Source of the DNA: Deltaproteobacteria bacterium GWA2_54_12
Lineage (GTDB): Bacteria; Desulfobacterota; GWC2-55-46
Direction: 5' to 3'
DNA: 43,001 bases
Assembly: GCA_001795535.1 (NCBI GenBank)
Contig: MGPK01000019.1
Location: 23,229-66,229 of the forward strand
This document shows, in pieces, positions 6,736-14,274 of the stretch. Position 1 is the stretch's first letter. Each line of letters begins with the position of its first letter. A model generated the notes under the pieces. That model made no database searches. It saw only the letters and a program-made list of their open reading frames with translations, and had not been told where the DNA came from. Made by a program: the position numbers and the translations under genes.

Positions 6736-7935
6736 ATGAAAGACCTTATCAACGAGGCCGCTTCCAGAATAAAAGGGGTAGTAACTCGCACGCCAGTAAT
6801 ACCTTCCTCAACCCTCTCCAGGCTTTTCGGTTTCAAGGTCTGGCTCAAGCTTGAAAATCTCCAGAAAACAGGCTCATTCAAAGTAAGGGGCGCCTTCAAC
6901 AAGGTCTCTTCCCTGTCAGTTGCTGACAAGGCCAGGGGAGTAGTAGCCGCCTCTTCGGGCAACCACGCCCAGGGGGTTGCGTGGGCCTCTTCTCTCCTTG
7001 GCGTCAGGTCCCTCATCATCATGCCTGAGAATACCCCGATAGTGAAGTTCGTGGCCACCAGGGGCTACGGCGCTGAGGTGATTTTCCACGGCGACAACTT
7101 CTTCGAGGCATATCAGTTCGCCATCGGCTATGCAAGGGACAGAGGCCTTGCCTTTATCCCGCCCTTTGAAGACGACCTCGTCATTGCCGGGCAGGGGACC
7201 ATTGGCCTTGAGATACTCGAAGACCTGCCTGACGCAGACACCATAGTCGTGCCAGTGGGCGGCGGCGGGCTCATCTCCGGCATAGCCTCTGCCGTAAAAA
7301 GCGCCCGCCCGTCCATTACCGTCATTGGGGTGGAAGCTGGAGCGTCCAGCTCGTGCATCGAGTCTCTAAAGCAGGGCAGGCCCGTTGAGGTAAGGGGTGG
7401 GCCGACGATCGCCGACGGCATAGCGGTTAAGAGGGTCGGGGACAAGACCTTCGCCTTGATAAGGCGTTTCGTCGACATGGTTGTGGACGCCGGAGAGGAT
7501 TCGATAGCAAGAGCCATACTCCAGCTACTCGAAAGAAAAAAGCTGATGGTCGAGGGGGCAGGCGCAGTGACAATAGCAGCGGCCATGGAGGGCAAGCTTC
7601 CGAGGTCGACAAAAAAAGCCGTCTTTGTCCTGAGCGGCGGCAACATAGATGTGACAATGCTCGACAGGGTAATAAGGCTGGGCCTCTTGCGGGAGGGCAG
7701 GATAATAAAGCTGGCGACGGTAATAAGGGACATCCCCGGCACGCTGGCTGGCCTTACCGCCCTCATAGCCGGGCTCCAGGCCAATATCCTGCATGTGATA
7801 CACCAGAGAGAGGCTGTGGAAGTGCCGGTAGATTCAATAAGGCTCGAGATAATCCTGGAGGTCGAAGGCTTTGAGCACTCGGAGAGGATTTTAAAGGCGC
7901 TGAAAGAGAACGGTTATGAGCTGGAGGAGAGATAA
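6736..7935 (+). CDS. ilvA: Threonine ammonia-lyase with C-terminal ACT domain
   Basis: A 399-residue fold-type II PLP enzyme that deaminates threonine to 2-oxobutyrate, the first step towards isoleucine. It has the PLP lysine motif TGSFKVRGAFN (Lys near 49), the substrate loop SSGNHAQGVA, and the phosphate-binding GGGGLISGIA (about 174-183). A C-terminal segment of about 75 residues (IRDIPGTLAGLTALIAG onward) is a single ACT regulatory domain. This matches the 400-residue IlvA/TdcB-type group, with one ACT domain instead of the two of the long E. coli IlvA. No other branched-chain gene is adjacent, so biosynthetic versus catabolic use is undecided. Confidence 0.92.
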   Translation: MKDLINEAASRIKGVVTRTPVIPSSTLSRLFGFKVWLKLENLQKTGSFKVRGAFNKVSSLSVADKARGVVAASSGNHAQGVAWASSLLGVRSLIIMPENTPIVKFVATRGYGAEVIFHGDNFFEAYQFAIGYARDRGLAFIPPFEDDLVIAGQGTIGLEILEDLPDADTIVVPVGGGGLISGIASAVKSARPSITVIGVEAGASSSCIESLKQGRPVEVRGGPTIADGIAVKRVGDKTFALIRRFVDMVVDAGEDSIARAILQLLERKKLMVEGAGAVTIAAAMEGKLPRSTKKAVFVLSGGNIDVTMLDRVIRLGLLREGRIIKLATVIRDIPGTLAGLTALIAGLQANILHVIHQREAVEVPVDSIRLEIILEVEGFEHSERILKALKENGYELEER

Positions 7936-7947
7936 AACCAGTATCTG

Positions 7948-7968
7948 ACCCGGGCTCAAGGCCCGGGT
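7948..7968. terminator. GC hairpin between convergent genes
   Basis: A perfect 8-bp stem (ACCCGGGC / GCCCGGGT, loop TCAAG) lies between the converging ilvA and zinc-ribbon genes. There is no T-tract on either strand, so it may be a Rho-assisted 3' end or a member of the CCCGGG hairpin family noted elsewhere in the window. Confidence 0.45.
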
Positions 7969-7983
7969 TAGACGCCGGACGGG

Positions 7984-8259
7984 TTACTGGTCCTTCCACC
8001 TCTTCAAAAGCTTCATCATGTCTCCGGCCATCTTCCTGGCTTCTTCATCAGTGAGCTTCTTGCCGAGCTTCATTGCGTTGGCGAGGTTTGTAAGCATCTC
8101 TTCTTTCGTGATGTTCTCGGTGAACTGCCCTTTCCAGTAGCAGTGCCTGCAGTACGAGATATTCATGACAGTGAGGTTTGCCTCGCTCCCGAAATCTTCT
8201 TTTCTCGTGATAGCCATGCCGCAGCTGTGGCATACGGGGCCTGGTAGTATCTCAGACAT
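7984..8259 (-). CDS. Small zinc-ribbon protein (putative zinc ribbon domain)
   Basis: A 91-residue cytoplasmic protein with four cysteines in a ribbon arrangement: C-H-S-C-G-M near the N terminus and Y-C-R-H-C-Y-W about 25 residues later. A charged helical tail follows (TKEEMLTNLANAMKLGKKL, DEEARKMAGDMM). The start at 8259 is fixed by an AAGGAGAG ribosome site 6 bp upstream; longer in-frame starts lack one. It matches the putative zinc ribbon family that often accompanies small regulators, but no function is established. It stands alone, convergent with ilvA and behind a leader containing a large dyad (8314-8363). Confidence 0.8.
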   Translation of the reverse strand: MSEILPGPVCHSCGMAITRKEDFGSEANLTVMNISYCRHCYWKGQFTENITKEEMLTNLANAMKLGKKLTDEEARKMAGDMMKLLKRWKDQ

Positions 8260-8313
8260 ATAACTCTCCTTTATTGTGAAAATTGCTGTTTTTCCTGATC
8301 TCTTCATTAGGTC

Positions 8314-8363
8314 GGAAATAAAAATGCTCACATATTGACATATATGCTCCGCTTTTTATTTCC
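8314..8363. promoter_or_regulatory. Long imperfect dyad upstream of the zinc-ribbon gene
   Basis: Two arms reading GGAAATAAAAATGC (8314-8327) and GCTTTTTATTTCC (8351-8363) are near-perfect inverted repeats. An inner CATAT/ATATG pair also matches. It could be an operator or an mRNA structure in the leader of the 7984-8259 gene. The role is unknown. Confidence 0.4.
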
Positions 8364-8419
8364 ACATAAGCCTCGACCTCAGAAAAAACAGCTAATTTTC
8401 CTGAGGCACCCTGAAATAC

Positions 8420-8758
8420 TTATCCCATCCTGCCTGTAAGTGGCCGCCCGGCCATGAAGTGCATGTGCAGATGGAAGACGGTCTGCCCGGCTTCTTCATT
8501 CGTGTTTATTACTGTTCTGAAACCCCTGTCTTCAAGCCCCAGCTCTCTGGCAATGTTTTGAGCCGTCTGAAGGAGCTCGCCCAGGAGCTCGCGATCTTCG
8601 CAGTCCATGAGCGTCGGGTAGTGCGCCTTGGGTATTATGAGAAGGTGCGTGGGGGCCTGCGGATTGATGTCTTTTATGACCATGACTTTTCCGGTCTCAG
8701 ACACTATCTCGGCTTTTATCTTCTTTTCGGCTATTTTGCAGAAAATGCACTCGCTCAT
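8420..8758 (-). CDS. HIT (histidine triad) family hydrolase
   Basis: A 112-residue HINT-type protein. It begins with the zinc-binding C-I-F-C-K-I, has the [14 protein letters not shown] segment, and ends with the histidine triad H-L-H-M-H-F at about residues 95-100. Family members hydrolyse purine nucleoside phosphoramidates and acyl- or aminoacyl-AMP. The start overlaps the stop of hisIE (ATGA), so it is expressed with histidine biosynthesis. HIT genes next to hisIE or hisE are common in related bacteria (recalled). Length is typical. Confidence 0.93.
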   Translation of the reverse strand: MSECIFCKIAEKKIKAEIVSETGKVMVIKDINPQAPTHLLIIPKAHYPTLMDCEDRELLGELLQTAQNIARELGLEDRGFRTVINTNEEAGQTVFHLHMHFMAGRPLTGRMG

Positions 8759-9420
8759 CTGGACTCCCTCGAGTTCTTCTCTTCTATGCCGGATGTCCCG
8801 AACCTGCGGGCCAGCTCGGTGAAGACCTCGTCAATGGCGATGCCCTTATGCGAAAGGAGCGCCATTGAATGGAAGAGGAGGTCGCAGAACTCGTAGAGGA
8901 CCTGTCCGTTGTCCTTCTCGCTTGCCGCCTCGACGAGCTCGTATGTCTCCTCTTCTATCTTGGCGAGTATCCTCGGGAGCCCCTTGGCGTAAAGGGATGC
9001 GACATAAGAGCTTCCCGGGTCTGCCTGCTTTCTTTCTTCGAGTACCTTCGCAAGCTCGGATATTACGAATGGGCCGGAGGGCTTTGCTTTGGCTTCACTC
9101 CCCAAAGACCTGTAAAAGCAGGTCTGCTCCCCGGTGTGGCAGGCTGGCCCTTTGGGCTCGACCAGCAGAAGGAGCGTATCTCCGTCGCAGTCGTAGCGGA
9201 TGGACTTGACCTCCTGGAAGTTGTCGGAGGTCTCGCCCTTTATCCACAGCGAGTTCCTTGATCTGCTGTAGTAATGGGCTTTTCCGGTCTCAATTGTCTT
9301 TTCAATGGACTCGGCGTTCATCCAGGCCATCATGAGGACTTCTCCGGTGCGGATGTCCTGGGCAATGGCCGGGACAAGCCCCTTGTCATTAAACTTGAGA
9401 GCGCCTATTTCGTTGAGCAT
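8755..9420 (-). CDS. hisI: Bifunctional phosphoribosyl-AMP cyclohydrolase / phosphoribosyl-ATP pyrophosphatase HisIE
   Basis: A 221-residue fusion catalysing steps 2 and 3 of histidine biosynthesis. The N-terminal HisI domain (about 1-115) shows [35 protein letters not shown], the metal motif [13 protein letters not shown] and [14 protein letters not shown]. The C-terminal HisE domain (about 130-221) has [17 protein letters not shown], the [10 protein letters not shown] helix and [15 protein letters not shown]. The usual GETSGN reads GETSDN here, a mild variation. I start at the ATG at 9420, which begins the conserved N terminus; further upstream codons have no homology. It is translationally coupled to the HIT gene. 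Other his genes are outside the window. Confidence 0.93.
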   Translation of the reverse strand: MLNEIGALKFNDKGLVPAIAQDIRTGEVLMMAWMNAESIEKTIETGKAHYYSRSRNSLWIKGETSDNFQEVKSIRYDCDGDTLLLLVEPKGPACHTGEQTCFYRSLGSEAKAKPSGPFVISELAKVLEERKQADPGSSYVASLYAKGLPRILAKIEEETYELVEAASEKDNGQVLYEFCDLLFHSMALLSHKGIAIDEVFTELARRFGTSGIEEKNSRESR

Positions 9421-9552
9421 CGTTGGGCCGCCGGTTTGTTTTTTTTGAGAGAATATTATATCCCGTACATTGGTGTCAATGCCAGCCTTTTCACAGTTTT
9501 TCCATGGGTGGCCGCCTTGACTGGATGGTGTTTGGCTGGTAGACTTTCGCAT

Positions 9553-10620
9553 ATGCCAAAGACAATCATAGAACGCTCAGAGACGCAATTCCTCCAGGTA
9601 ATAAACGAAAAAGGCGAAGCCGACGCCTCGTTAATGCCTTCCCTCGGGGAGGCGGACTTCAAGAGGTTTTTCGAGACCATGCTCCTGGCGCGCGCCTTCA
9701 ACAACAGGGCGCTCTCGCTCCAGAGGGAGGGGCGCATAGGGACTTACGCGTCGATATGGGGGCAGGAGGCCTCCCAGATAGGCTCCGCGCTCGCCTTCTC
9801 AGACGAGGACTGGCTCTTCCCGTCGTTCAGGGAATCAGGCGTGCTGGTCGCCAGGGGCTATCCCATGTGGATGCTCTACCGCTACTGGGCAGGGGACGAA
9901 AGGGGCATGCAGGCCCCGCCCGGGTTCAACATCTTCCCGATGAGCGTGCCGGTCGGTACCCAGATACCCCACGCGACTGGAGCGGCATGGGCCATGAAGC
10001 TCAAGGGCCACAAAAAAGTCGCGGCTGTCTACTTTGGTGACGGCGGGTCTTCAAAAGGGGACTTCCACGAAGGGCTCAACTTCGCCGGGGTCTTCAAGGC
10101 CCCATGCGTATTCCTCTGTCAGAACAACCAGTGGGCCATCTCTGTGCCGAGGTCGCGGCAGACAGCCGCCAGGACCATAGCTCAGAAGGGCTATGCTTAT
10201 GGCATGGAAGGCATACAGGTCGACGGCAACGACATTGCCGCCGTGTACAAGGTTGTAAAAGAGGCCGTTGATAAAGGGCGCTCAGGCGGCGGGCCGACTT
10301 TGATAGAGTGCTTCACCTACAGGCTCGACGACCATACTACCTCTGACGATGCCTCGAGGTACAGGACTGATGAAGAGGTCGAGGCCTGGAAGGCGAAAGA
10401 GCCGCTCATAAGGCTCAGGCTCTACATGGAAAAGCAGGGCTGGTGGACGAAGGAGTATGAGGATGCCGCGGCGAAAAAGGCGCAGGAGGCGGTCGACGCG
10501 GATATAAAAAAGGCTGAAAGCGTTGCCGCCCCTGACCCGGCTGACATAATAAAGTATACCTACAAGGACCTGACCGACAGGCAAAAAAAGGAGATCAAGG
10601 AGTTCGGATGGGGAAGCTGA
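9553..10620 (+). CDS. pdhA: Pyruvate (2-oxoacid) dehydrogenase E1 component, alpha subunit
   Basis: The 355-residue alpha chain of a two-chain (alpha2beta2) thiamine-diphosphate E1 that decarboxylates pyruvate or a branched-chain 2-oxoacid. The ThDP/Mg motif is intact: [18 protein letters not shown] (from about residue 162) ending in QNNQWAIS (Asn191-Asn192). The phosphorylation-loop equivalent [16 protein letters not shown] is also visible. The sequence fits PDH alpha of the Gram-positive/branched-chain-like type. The ATG at 9553 is chosen because homology starts there, although its ribosome site is weak. It overlaps the E1 beta gene by 13 bp. Pyruvate is more likely than branched-chain substrates but not proven. 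Confidence 0.9.
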   Translation: MPKTIIERSETQFLQVINEKGEADASLMPSLGEADFKRFFETMLLARAFNNRALSLQREGRIGTYASIWGQEASQIGSALAFSDEDWLFPSFRESGVLVARGYPMWMLYRYWAGDERGMQAPPGFNIFPMSVPVGTQIPHATGAAWAMKLKGHKKVAAVYFGDGGSSKGDFHEGLNFAGVFKAPCVFLCQNNQWAISVPRSRQTAARTIAQKGYAYGMEGIQVDGNDIAAVYKVVKEAVDKGRSGGGPTLIECFTYRLDDHTTSDDASRYRTDEEVEAWKAKEPLIRLRLYMEKQGWWTKEYEDAAAKKAQEAVDADIKKAESVAAPDPADIIKYTYKDLTDRQKKEIKEFGWGS

Positions 10621-11570
10621 ACATTGTCCAGGCCATAAACCAGGCCCTTCAGCAGGAGATGGAAAAGGACACTGACGTCATAGTCATGGGCGAGGATGTG
10701 GCAAAGGACGGCGGCGTGTTCAGGGTGACCCAGGGCCTCCTCGACAAATTCGGCGCCGAAAGGGTCATAGACACTCCTTTGTCCGAGCTTGGCATAATCG
10801 GCACCGCCGTAGGTCTTGCTGCCTACGGCTTCAAGCCGGTGGCCGAGATACAGTTCATGGGCTTTACCTACGCGGGCGTCGAGCAGCTTTTTTCCCACGC
10901 CTCAAGGATAAGGTCGAGGTCAAGGGGGAGGTTTTCGTGCCCGATGGTCGTGCGCACGCCCTACGGCATAGGCATAAAGCCTCCTGAGCTCCATTCTGAA
11001 TCGTCAGAGGCGCTTTTCGCCCACATGCCAGGGCTCAAGGTCGTCATCCCGTCGAACCCCTATAACGCCAAGGGCCTGCTTGTCTCTGCCATAAGAGACC
11101 CTGATCCGGTGCTTTTCATGGAGGCTTCGAGGCTGTACAGGTCGATTAAGTCAGAGGTGCCTGAAGAGCTGTATTCCATCCCTCTGGGCAAGGCGAACAT
11201 CTACCAGGAGGGCGCGGAGATAACCGTCGTCGCCTGGGGCACGATGCTGCACAGGGCAGCCGAGGCGTCCGAAGACTTTGACTGCGAGATAATCGACCTC
11301 CAGACCATCCGCCCGTTCGACGAGGAGACAGTCGTCAACTCCGTCAAGAAGACGGGCAGGCTCGTGGTCGTGCACGAGGCCCCGAGAACAGGCGGCTTTG
11401 GCGCGGAGATAGCCGCTCTTGTCGCCGAAGAGGCGTTCGGGTATCTGAAAGCCCCTGTCGTGAGAGTTACGGCCCCGGATGCGGTCGTGCCCATGGCCAG
11501 GCTTGAAGACCACTACATGCCGAGCCAGGACATGATTAAGAAGGCCTTTCAGAAAGTCATGCAGTACTGA
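10608..11570 (+). CDS. pdhB: Pyruvate (2-oxoacid) dehydrogenase E1 component, beta subunit
   Basis: The 320-residue beta chain of the same E1. It carries the N-terminal pyrimidine-binding domain (VMGEDVAKDGGVFRVTQGL, RVIDTPLSELGIIGTAVGLA, EIQFMGFTYAGVEQLFSHAS). The transketolase C-terminal domain follows (IDLQTIRPFDEETVVNSVKK, VVVHEAPRTGGFGAEIAALV, and PDAVVPMARLEDHYMP at the end). Complete and of normal length. It is translated in the -1 frame relative to pdhA with a short overlap, which implies coupling. A 124-bp palindromic repeat begins 3 bp after its stop and separates it from E2. Confidence 0.93.
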   Translation: MGKLNIVQAINQALQQEMEKDTDVIVMGEDVAKDGGVFRVTQGLLDKFGAERVIDTPLSELGIIGTAVGLAAYGFKPVAEIQFMGFTYAGVEQLFSHASRIRSRSRGRFSCPMVVRTPYGIGIKPPELHSESSEALFAHMPGLKVVIPSNPYNAKGLLVSAIRDPDPVLFMEASRLYRSIKSEVPEELYSIPLGKANIYQEGAEITVVAWGTMLHRAAEASEDFDCEIIDLQTIRPFDEETVVNSVKKTGRLVVVHEAPRTGGFGAEIAALVAEEAFGYLKAPVVRVTAPDAVVPMARLEDHYMPSQDMIKKAFQKVMQY

Positions 11571-11573
11571 TCT

Positions 11574-11697
11574 CAGGCTGCACAAAAAGTCCATCTGCGT
11601 CGTTGTCATTCGTCGCTCGTCATTGCGGCGTACAGACAAAGTACGCCTCACTCCTTGCTCCTCGACGCCTTGCATATGGAGCTTTTTGAGCAGCCTG
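11574..11697. repeat. Dispersed palindromic repeat family A, complete copy
   Basis: A 124-bp element with inverted ends: CAGGCTGCACAAAAAGTCCAT on the left and ATGGAGCTTTTTGAGCAGCCTG on the right pair almost fully. The core contains TTGCGGCGTACAGACAA. It sits inside the pdhB-E2 operon gap. Related copies occur at 6651-6720 (half) and 41567-41692 (full). The structure resembles a MITE or large REP-type element. It has no coding capacity of its own that I trust. Confidence 0.82.
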
Positions 11698-11761
11698 TTA
11701 ATATTTGCGTTTTTGTGAGCTTTATTTTCTTTTTAGAAACCAGCTTTCACGGAGGCTTTCG

Positions 11762-13039
11762 ATGGAATTCGATTTCAAGCTGCCTGACCTTGGCGAGGGC
11801 ATTACTGAGGGAGAGGTCGTCAAGTGGAAGGTCAAGGAGGGAGACCATGTCGAAGAGCACCAGGTCGTCCTTGAGATCGAGACGGACAAGGCCATAGTCG
11901 AGGTGCCTTCCCCGCGGAGCGGCAAAGTCACGAAGATAAGCGTCAACGAGGGGCAGACAGTGAATGTCGGCTCAACCCTCATGAAGGTCGAGACCGGAGA
12001 GGCTGAAGCCAAAGTCATCGAGGAGGTCCCTGAAAAGAAAGTAGAGGAAGAAAAAAGGACAAGGCAGCCTTCGGTGTCGGTTGTAGGCTCCCTTCCTGAC
12101 AGGGAAGAGATAATGGCCGCGCCCAAGGCAAGGGCGCTCGCGAAAAAGCTCGGAATAGACCTGGCGAATGTCGTGGGGACCGGCCCCGGCGGGCTCGTGA
12201 CAGAAAAGGATGTGCAGGCCGCGTCAGAGGGGAAGGTTGCTCCGCCCGAGAAGCCAAAGGCGCAGGAGAGGATAGAGACGAAGGCGGAGGAGCCGAAAGA
12301 GGCAAGGCCTCCGGGCCCGGGACAGGACAAGTACGGCGCGATAGAGATTGTGCCCATCAAAGGCGTTAGAAGGGCCATAGCCAAAAACCTCATGGCCAGC
12401 CAGAAGAACTCGGCCTTTGTTACCGGCATGGACGACGCCGATGTGACAGAGCTGTACAACCTCCGTAAGAGGGAGGCGAAGGTCGCGAAGGAGAAAAAAA
12501 TCCATCTCACCTTCCTGCCTTTTTTCATGAAGGCGGCCCAGCACGCCCTTGCCATGCACCCGATGATAAACGCCTCGGTCGATGAAAAGGCCGAAGAGGT
12601 CGTGGTAAAGAAGTACTACAACATAGGCGTAGCCGTGGACACTGCCGAGGGGCTCATGGTCTCGGTCGTCAAAAATGTCGAGAAAAAGACCATACTGGAG
12701 CTTGCCGCCGAACTCCAGGAGCTTTCAGTAAAGGCAAGGGACAGAAAGATTACTCTTGAAGAGTTGAAGGGCTCGACCTTCACTATAAGCAACTATGGGA
12801 CATTCGGCGCGACCTATGCCACGCCCATAATAAATAAAGGCGACATAGCCATACTCGGCACAGGCAGAATAGCCGACCGGCCCTGGGTCGTGGATGGACA
12901 GATAGCTATAAGGAAAGTTTTGCCCATCTCATTCACCTTTGATCACAGGATAGTAGACGGAGCGGAAGCGTCGAGGTTTGTCAGCAGGATAAAAGCCTTT
13001 CTCGAAGATCCGGGCAGGATATTCATCGAGAGCGCGTAG
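11762..13039 (+). CDS. pdhC: Dihydrolipoyllysine acyltransferase (E2) of 2-oxoacid dehydrogenase complex
   Basis: A 425-residue E2 that takes the acyl group from E1 and passes it to CoA. Domains in order: one lipoyl domain (1-80) with modified Lys43 in EIETDKAIVEVP; a charged Pro/Glu linker; a peripheral-subunit-binding domain at about 118-152 (PKARALAKKLGIDLANVVG, GPGGLVTEKDV); a second linker; and the catalytic domain with SFTFDHRIVDGAEASRF (His395, Asp399). The start is fixed by GGAGG seven bases before the ATG. It is separated from pdhB by the repeat but is probably in the same transcript. No dihydrolipoamide dehydrogenase follows; E3 must be encoded elsewhere. Confidence 0.93.
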   Translation: MEFDFKLPDLGEGITEGEVVKWKVKEGDHVEEHQVVLEIETDKAIVEVPSPRSGKVTKISVNEGQTVNVGSTLMKVETGEAEAKVIEEVPEKKVEEEKRTRQPSVSVVGSLPDREEIMAAPKARALAKKLGIDLANVVGTGPGGLVTEKDVQAASEGKVAPPEKPKAQERIETKAEEPKEARPPGPGQDKYGAIEIVPIKGVRRAIAKNLMASQKNSAFVTGMDDADVTELYNLRKREAKVAKEKKIHLTFLPFFMKAAQHALAMHPMINASVDEKAEEVVVKKYYNIGVAVDTAEGLMVSVVKNVEKKTILELAAELQELSVKARDRKITLEELKGSTFTISNYGTFGATYATPIINKGDIAILGTGRIADRPWVVDGQIAIRKVLPISFTFDHRIVDGAEASRFVSRIKAFLEDPGRIFIESA

Positions 13040-13052
13040 AGGCGCGAGGTTT

Positions 13053-13139
13053 TAATCCCCCTTTTCTAAAGGGGGGGCTGAGGGGGATTATTTGACTTCA
13101 ATAACCTATTTGGGCCCCATCTTTAGAAAAGAGGGGGAC
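13053..13139. repeat. Dispersed palindromic repeat family B, copy 1
   Basis: An 87-bp element with arms CCCCCTTTTCTAAAGGGGG and CTTTAGAAAAGAGGGGGA around AGGGGGATTATTTGA. The second copy is at 18746-18829 with the same order of blocks. It lies just after the E2 stop codon and upstream of a bidirectional terminator. Confidence 0.78.
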
Positions 13140-13145
13140 TGCTAT

Positions 13146-13194
13146 AAGAATAGAAAAAGCCCGCTTTTTCAAGCGGGCTTTTCTATTCTCTTAT
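13146..13194. terminator. Bidirectional terminator between E2 and sodB
   Basis: A long stem, AATAGAAAAAGCCCGCTT pairing with AAGCGGGCTTTTCTATT, has a GC core flanked by A-runs and T-runs. On either strand it therefore ends as GC hairpin plus T-tract. It serves the rightward pdh operon and the leftward sodB gene. Confidence 0.85.
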
Positions 13195-13205
13195 TTGGCC
13201 TACAG

Positions 13206-13820
13206 TCAGCTCGCGGCCTCTTTCTGGACCTGGTCGAGGTCGACCCTCTCAAGCCTCTTCGAGCATATGGCCCAGTTTATGTTCTTCATGAAGGCGTCTA
13301 TGTAAGGAGCCCTCTTGGCCCCGTAGTCCATGAAGTAGGCGTGCTCGTAGACATCCAGCACGAGCACAGGCACTACGTTTATGGGCGTCTTTTCGTTGTG
13401 CGCGTCTAGGCAGTAGTTGTGCAGCTTGCCGTCGTAGAGGCTCAGGGCGAGTATGACCCAGCCCCTGCACGCAAGCCCGCAGGCCTTGAACTCTTCGGCC
13501 CACCTTTCAAAAGAGCCCCATTCCCTGGCCACGAGATCCGCGAGCTTTCCAGTGGGCTTGCCGCCCTTGCCAGTGAGGTTCTCGAAATAATATTCGTGGA
13601 GCACCACGGCGTTATAGGCGAATGTCTCGTCTATCTTAACTGACCTCCAGTCAGAAAAGGCCTGGTTCGCGGTCGAAAGCTCGGTCTTTTTCTGCCTCTC
13701 CTCTATCTCGTTCAGCTTGTTTACATAGCCCACGTAGAGTATGTCCCTGTGGTTCGAGATCTGCGCGTCAGAGAGCCCTTCGGGCTTGATGTCGAATTTC
13801 TTCGGTTGGTGCTGTGCCAT
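13206..13820 (-). CDS. sodB: Iron/manganese superoxide dismutase
   Basis: A 204-residue SodFM enzyme converting superoxide to O2 and H2O2. The four metal ligands are present: His24 (NHRDILYVGYVNKLN), His75 (VLHEYYFENL), Asp156 and His160 (LDVYEHAYFMDYG). The sequence is atypical. The usual D-V-W-E-H-A reads D-V-Y-E-H-A, the GSGW segment reads CRGW, and the second-sphere Q-D position appears as D-A-H, which resembles His-containing cambialistic forms. Metal preference cannot be read off. There is no signal peptide, so it is cytoplasmic. The start is fixed by AAGGAGGAG. A promoter with a 5' hairpin precedes it. Confidence 0.9.
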   Translation of the reverse strand: MAQHQPKKFDIKPEGLSDAQISNHRDILYVGYVNKLNEIEERQKKTELSTANQAFSDWRSVKIDETFAYNAVVLHEYYFENLTGKGGKPTGKLADLVAREWGSFERWAEEFKACGLACRGWVILALSLYDGKLHNYCLDAHNEKTPINVVPVLVLDVYEHAYFMDYGAKRAPYIDAFMKNINWAICSKRLERVDLDQVQKEAAS

Positions 13821-13872
13821 GTACTCCTCCTTGATAAATGAGCGTTGTGTAAGTTTTAAAATAATCGGAGCC

Positions 13873-13888
13873 CCGGGCGCTCGCCCGG
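13873..13888 (-). other. Perfect hairpin in sodB leader
   Basis: CCGGGCG and CGCCCGG pair perfectly around CT. If the promoter at 13901-13928 is used (start near 13894), this hairpin is the very 5' end of the sodB mRNA and could stabilise it. Alternatively it is a T-less terminator for the upstream suhB operon. Confidence 0.45.
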
Positions 13889-13900
13889 ATACATAGCTTA

Positions 13901-13928
13901 ATTAGACCAGTAAATGGGATTCTGTCAA
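13901..13928 (-). promoter_or_regulatory. Predicted sodB promoter
   Basis: On the minus strand, TTGACA (13928-13923) and TCTAAT (13906-13901) are 16 bp apart in the gap between the holin-like gene and sodB. The leader would be about 70 nt. Confidence 0.5.
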
Positions 13929-13938
13929 GAAAGGGCTT

Positions 13939-14274
13939 TTAAATGAATCTGCTGAGGACGATACTGAGGATGCTTATGACTATCGCGCCGAGCAGCGCCG
14001 GGAAAAACCCAGCCACCACGAACCCGGCTATGGCATAGCCAACGAACCAGAGGATGAACGCGTTAAGGATGAAGGTGAAAAGGCCGAGTGTCAGGAGGTT
14101 TATCGGCAGTGTCAGAACGATGAGGACAGGCTTTGCGATAAGGTTCAGTACTCCCAGGAGGATGGCAGCTTTGACAGCCGTCCCATAGCCATCCACAGTG
14201 ACCCCGGGGACGAGGTATGAGGCCAGGAATATGCCTGCCATGAGGATTATGAGCCTGAGGAGTATGTTAAGCAT
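13939..14274 (-). CDS. Phage holin family (4-TMS) small membrane protein
   Basis: A 111-residue, very hydrophobic protein with four predicted membrane helices: LLRLIILMAGIFLASYLVPG, AAILLGVLNLIAKPVLIVLT, a segment around LLTLGLFTFILNAFILWFVG and ALLGAIVISILSIVLS. The VDGYGTAVKAAILLGVLNLI segment is typical of the YvlD-like/holin_4_2 family. Despite the family name these are usually chromosomal housekeeping genes of unknown function, and nothing here suggests a prophage. The start overlaps the suhB stop in a TAATG arrangement, so translation is coupled. Confidence 0.83.
   Translation of the reverse strand: MLNILLRLIILMAGIFLASYLVPGVTVDGYGTAVKAAILLGVLNLIAKPVLIVLTLPINLLTLGLFTFILNAFILWFVGYAIAGFVVAGFFPALLGAIVISILSIVLSRFI

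Noticed and set aside
11600-11690. Short reading frames through the palindromic repeats (Arg-rich, containing R-R-N)
   Set aside because: They arise from the repeat itself, lack ribosome sites and are read in non-genic copies as well.
13939-14274. Holin-family protein as a sign of prophage
   Set aside because: No other phage gene nearby; it is coupled to suhB, and this family is mostly chromosomal.
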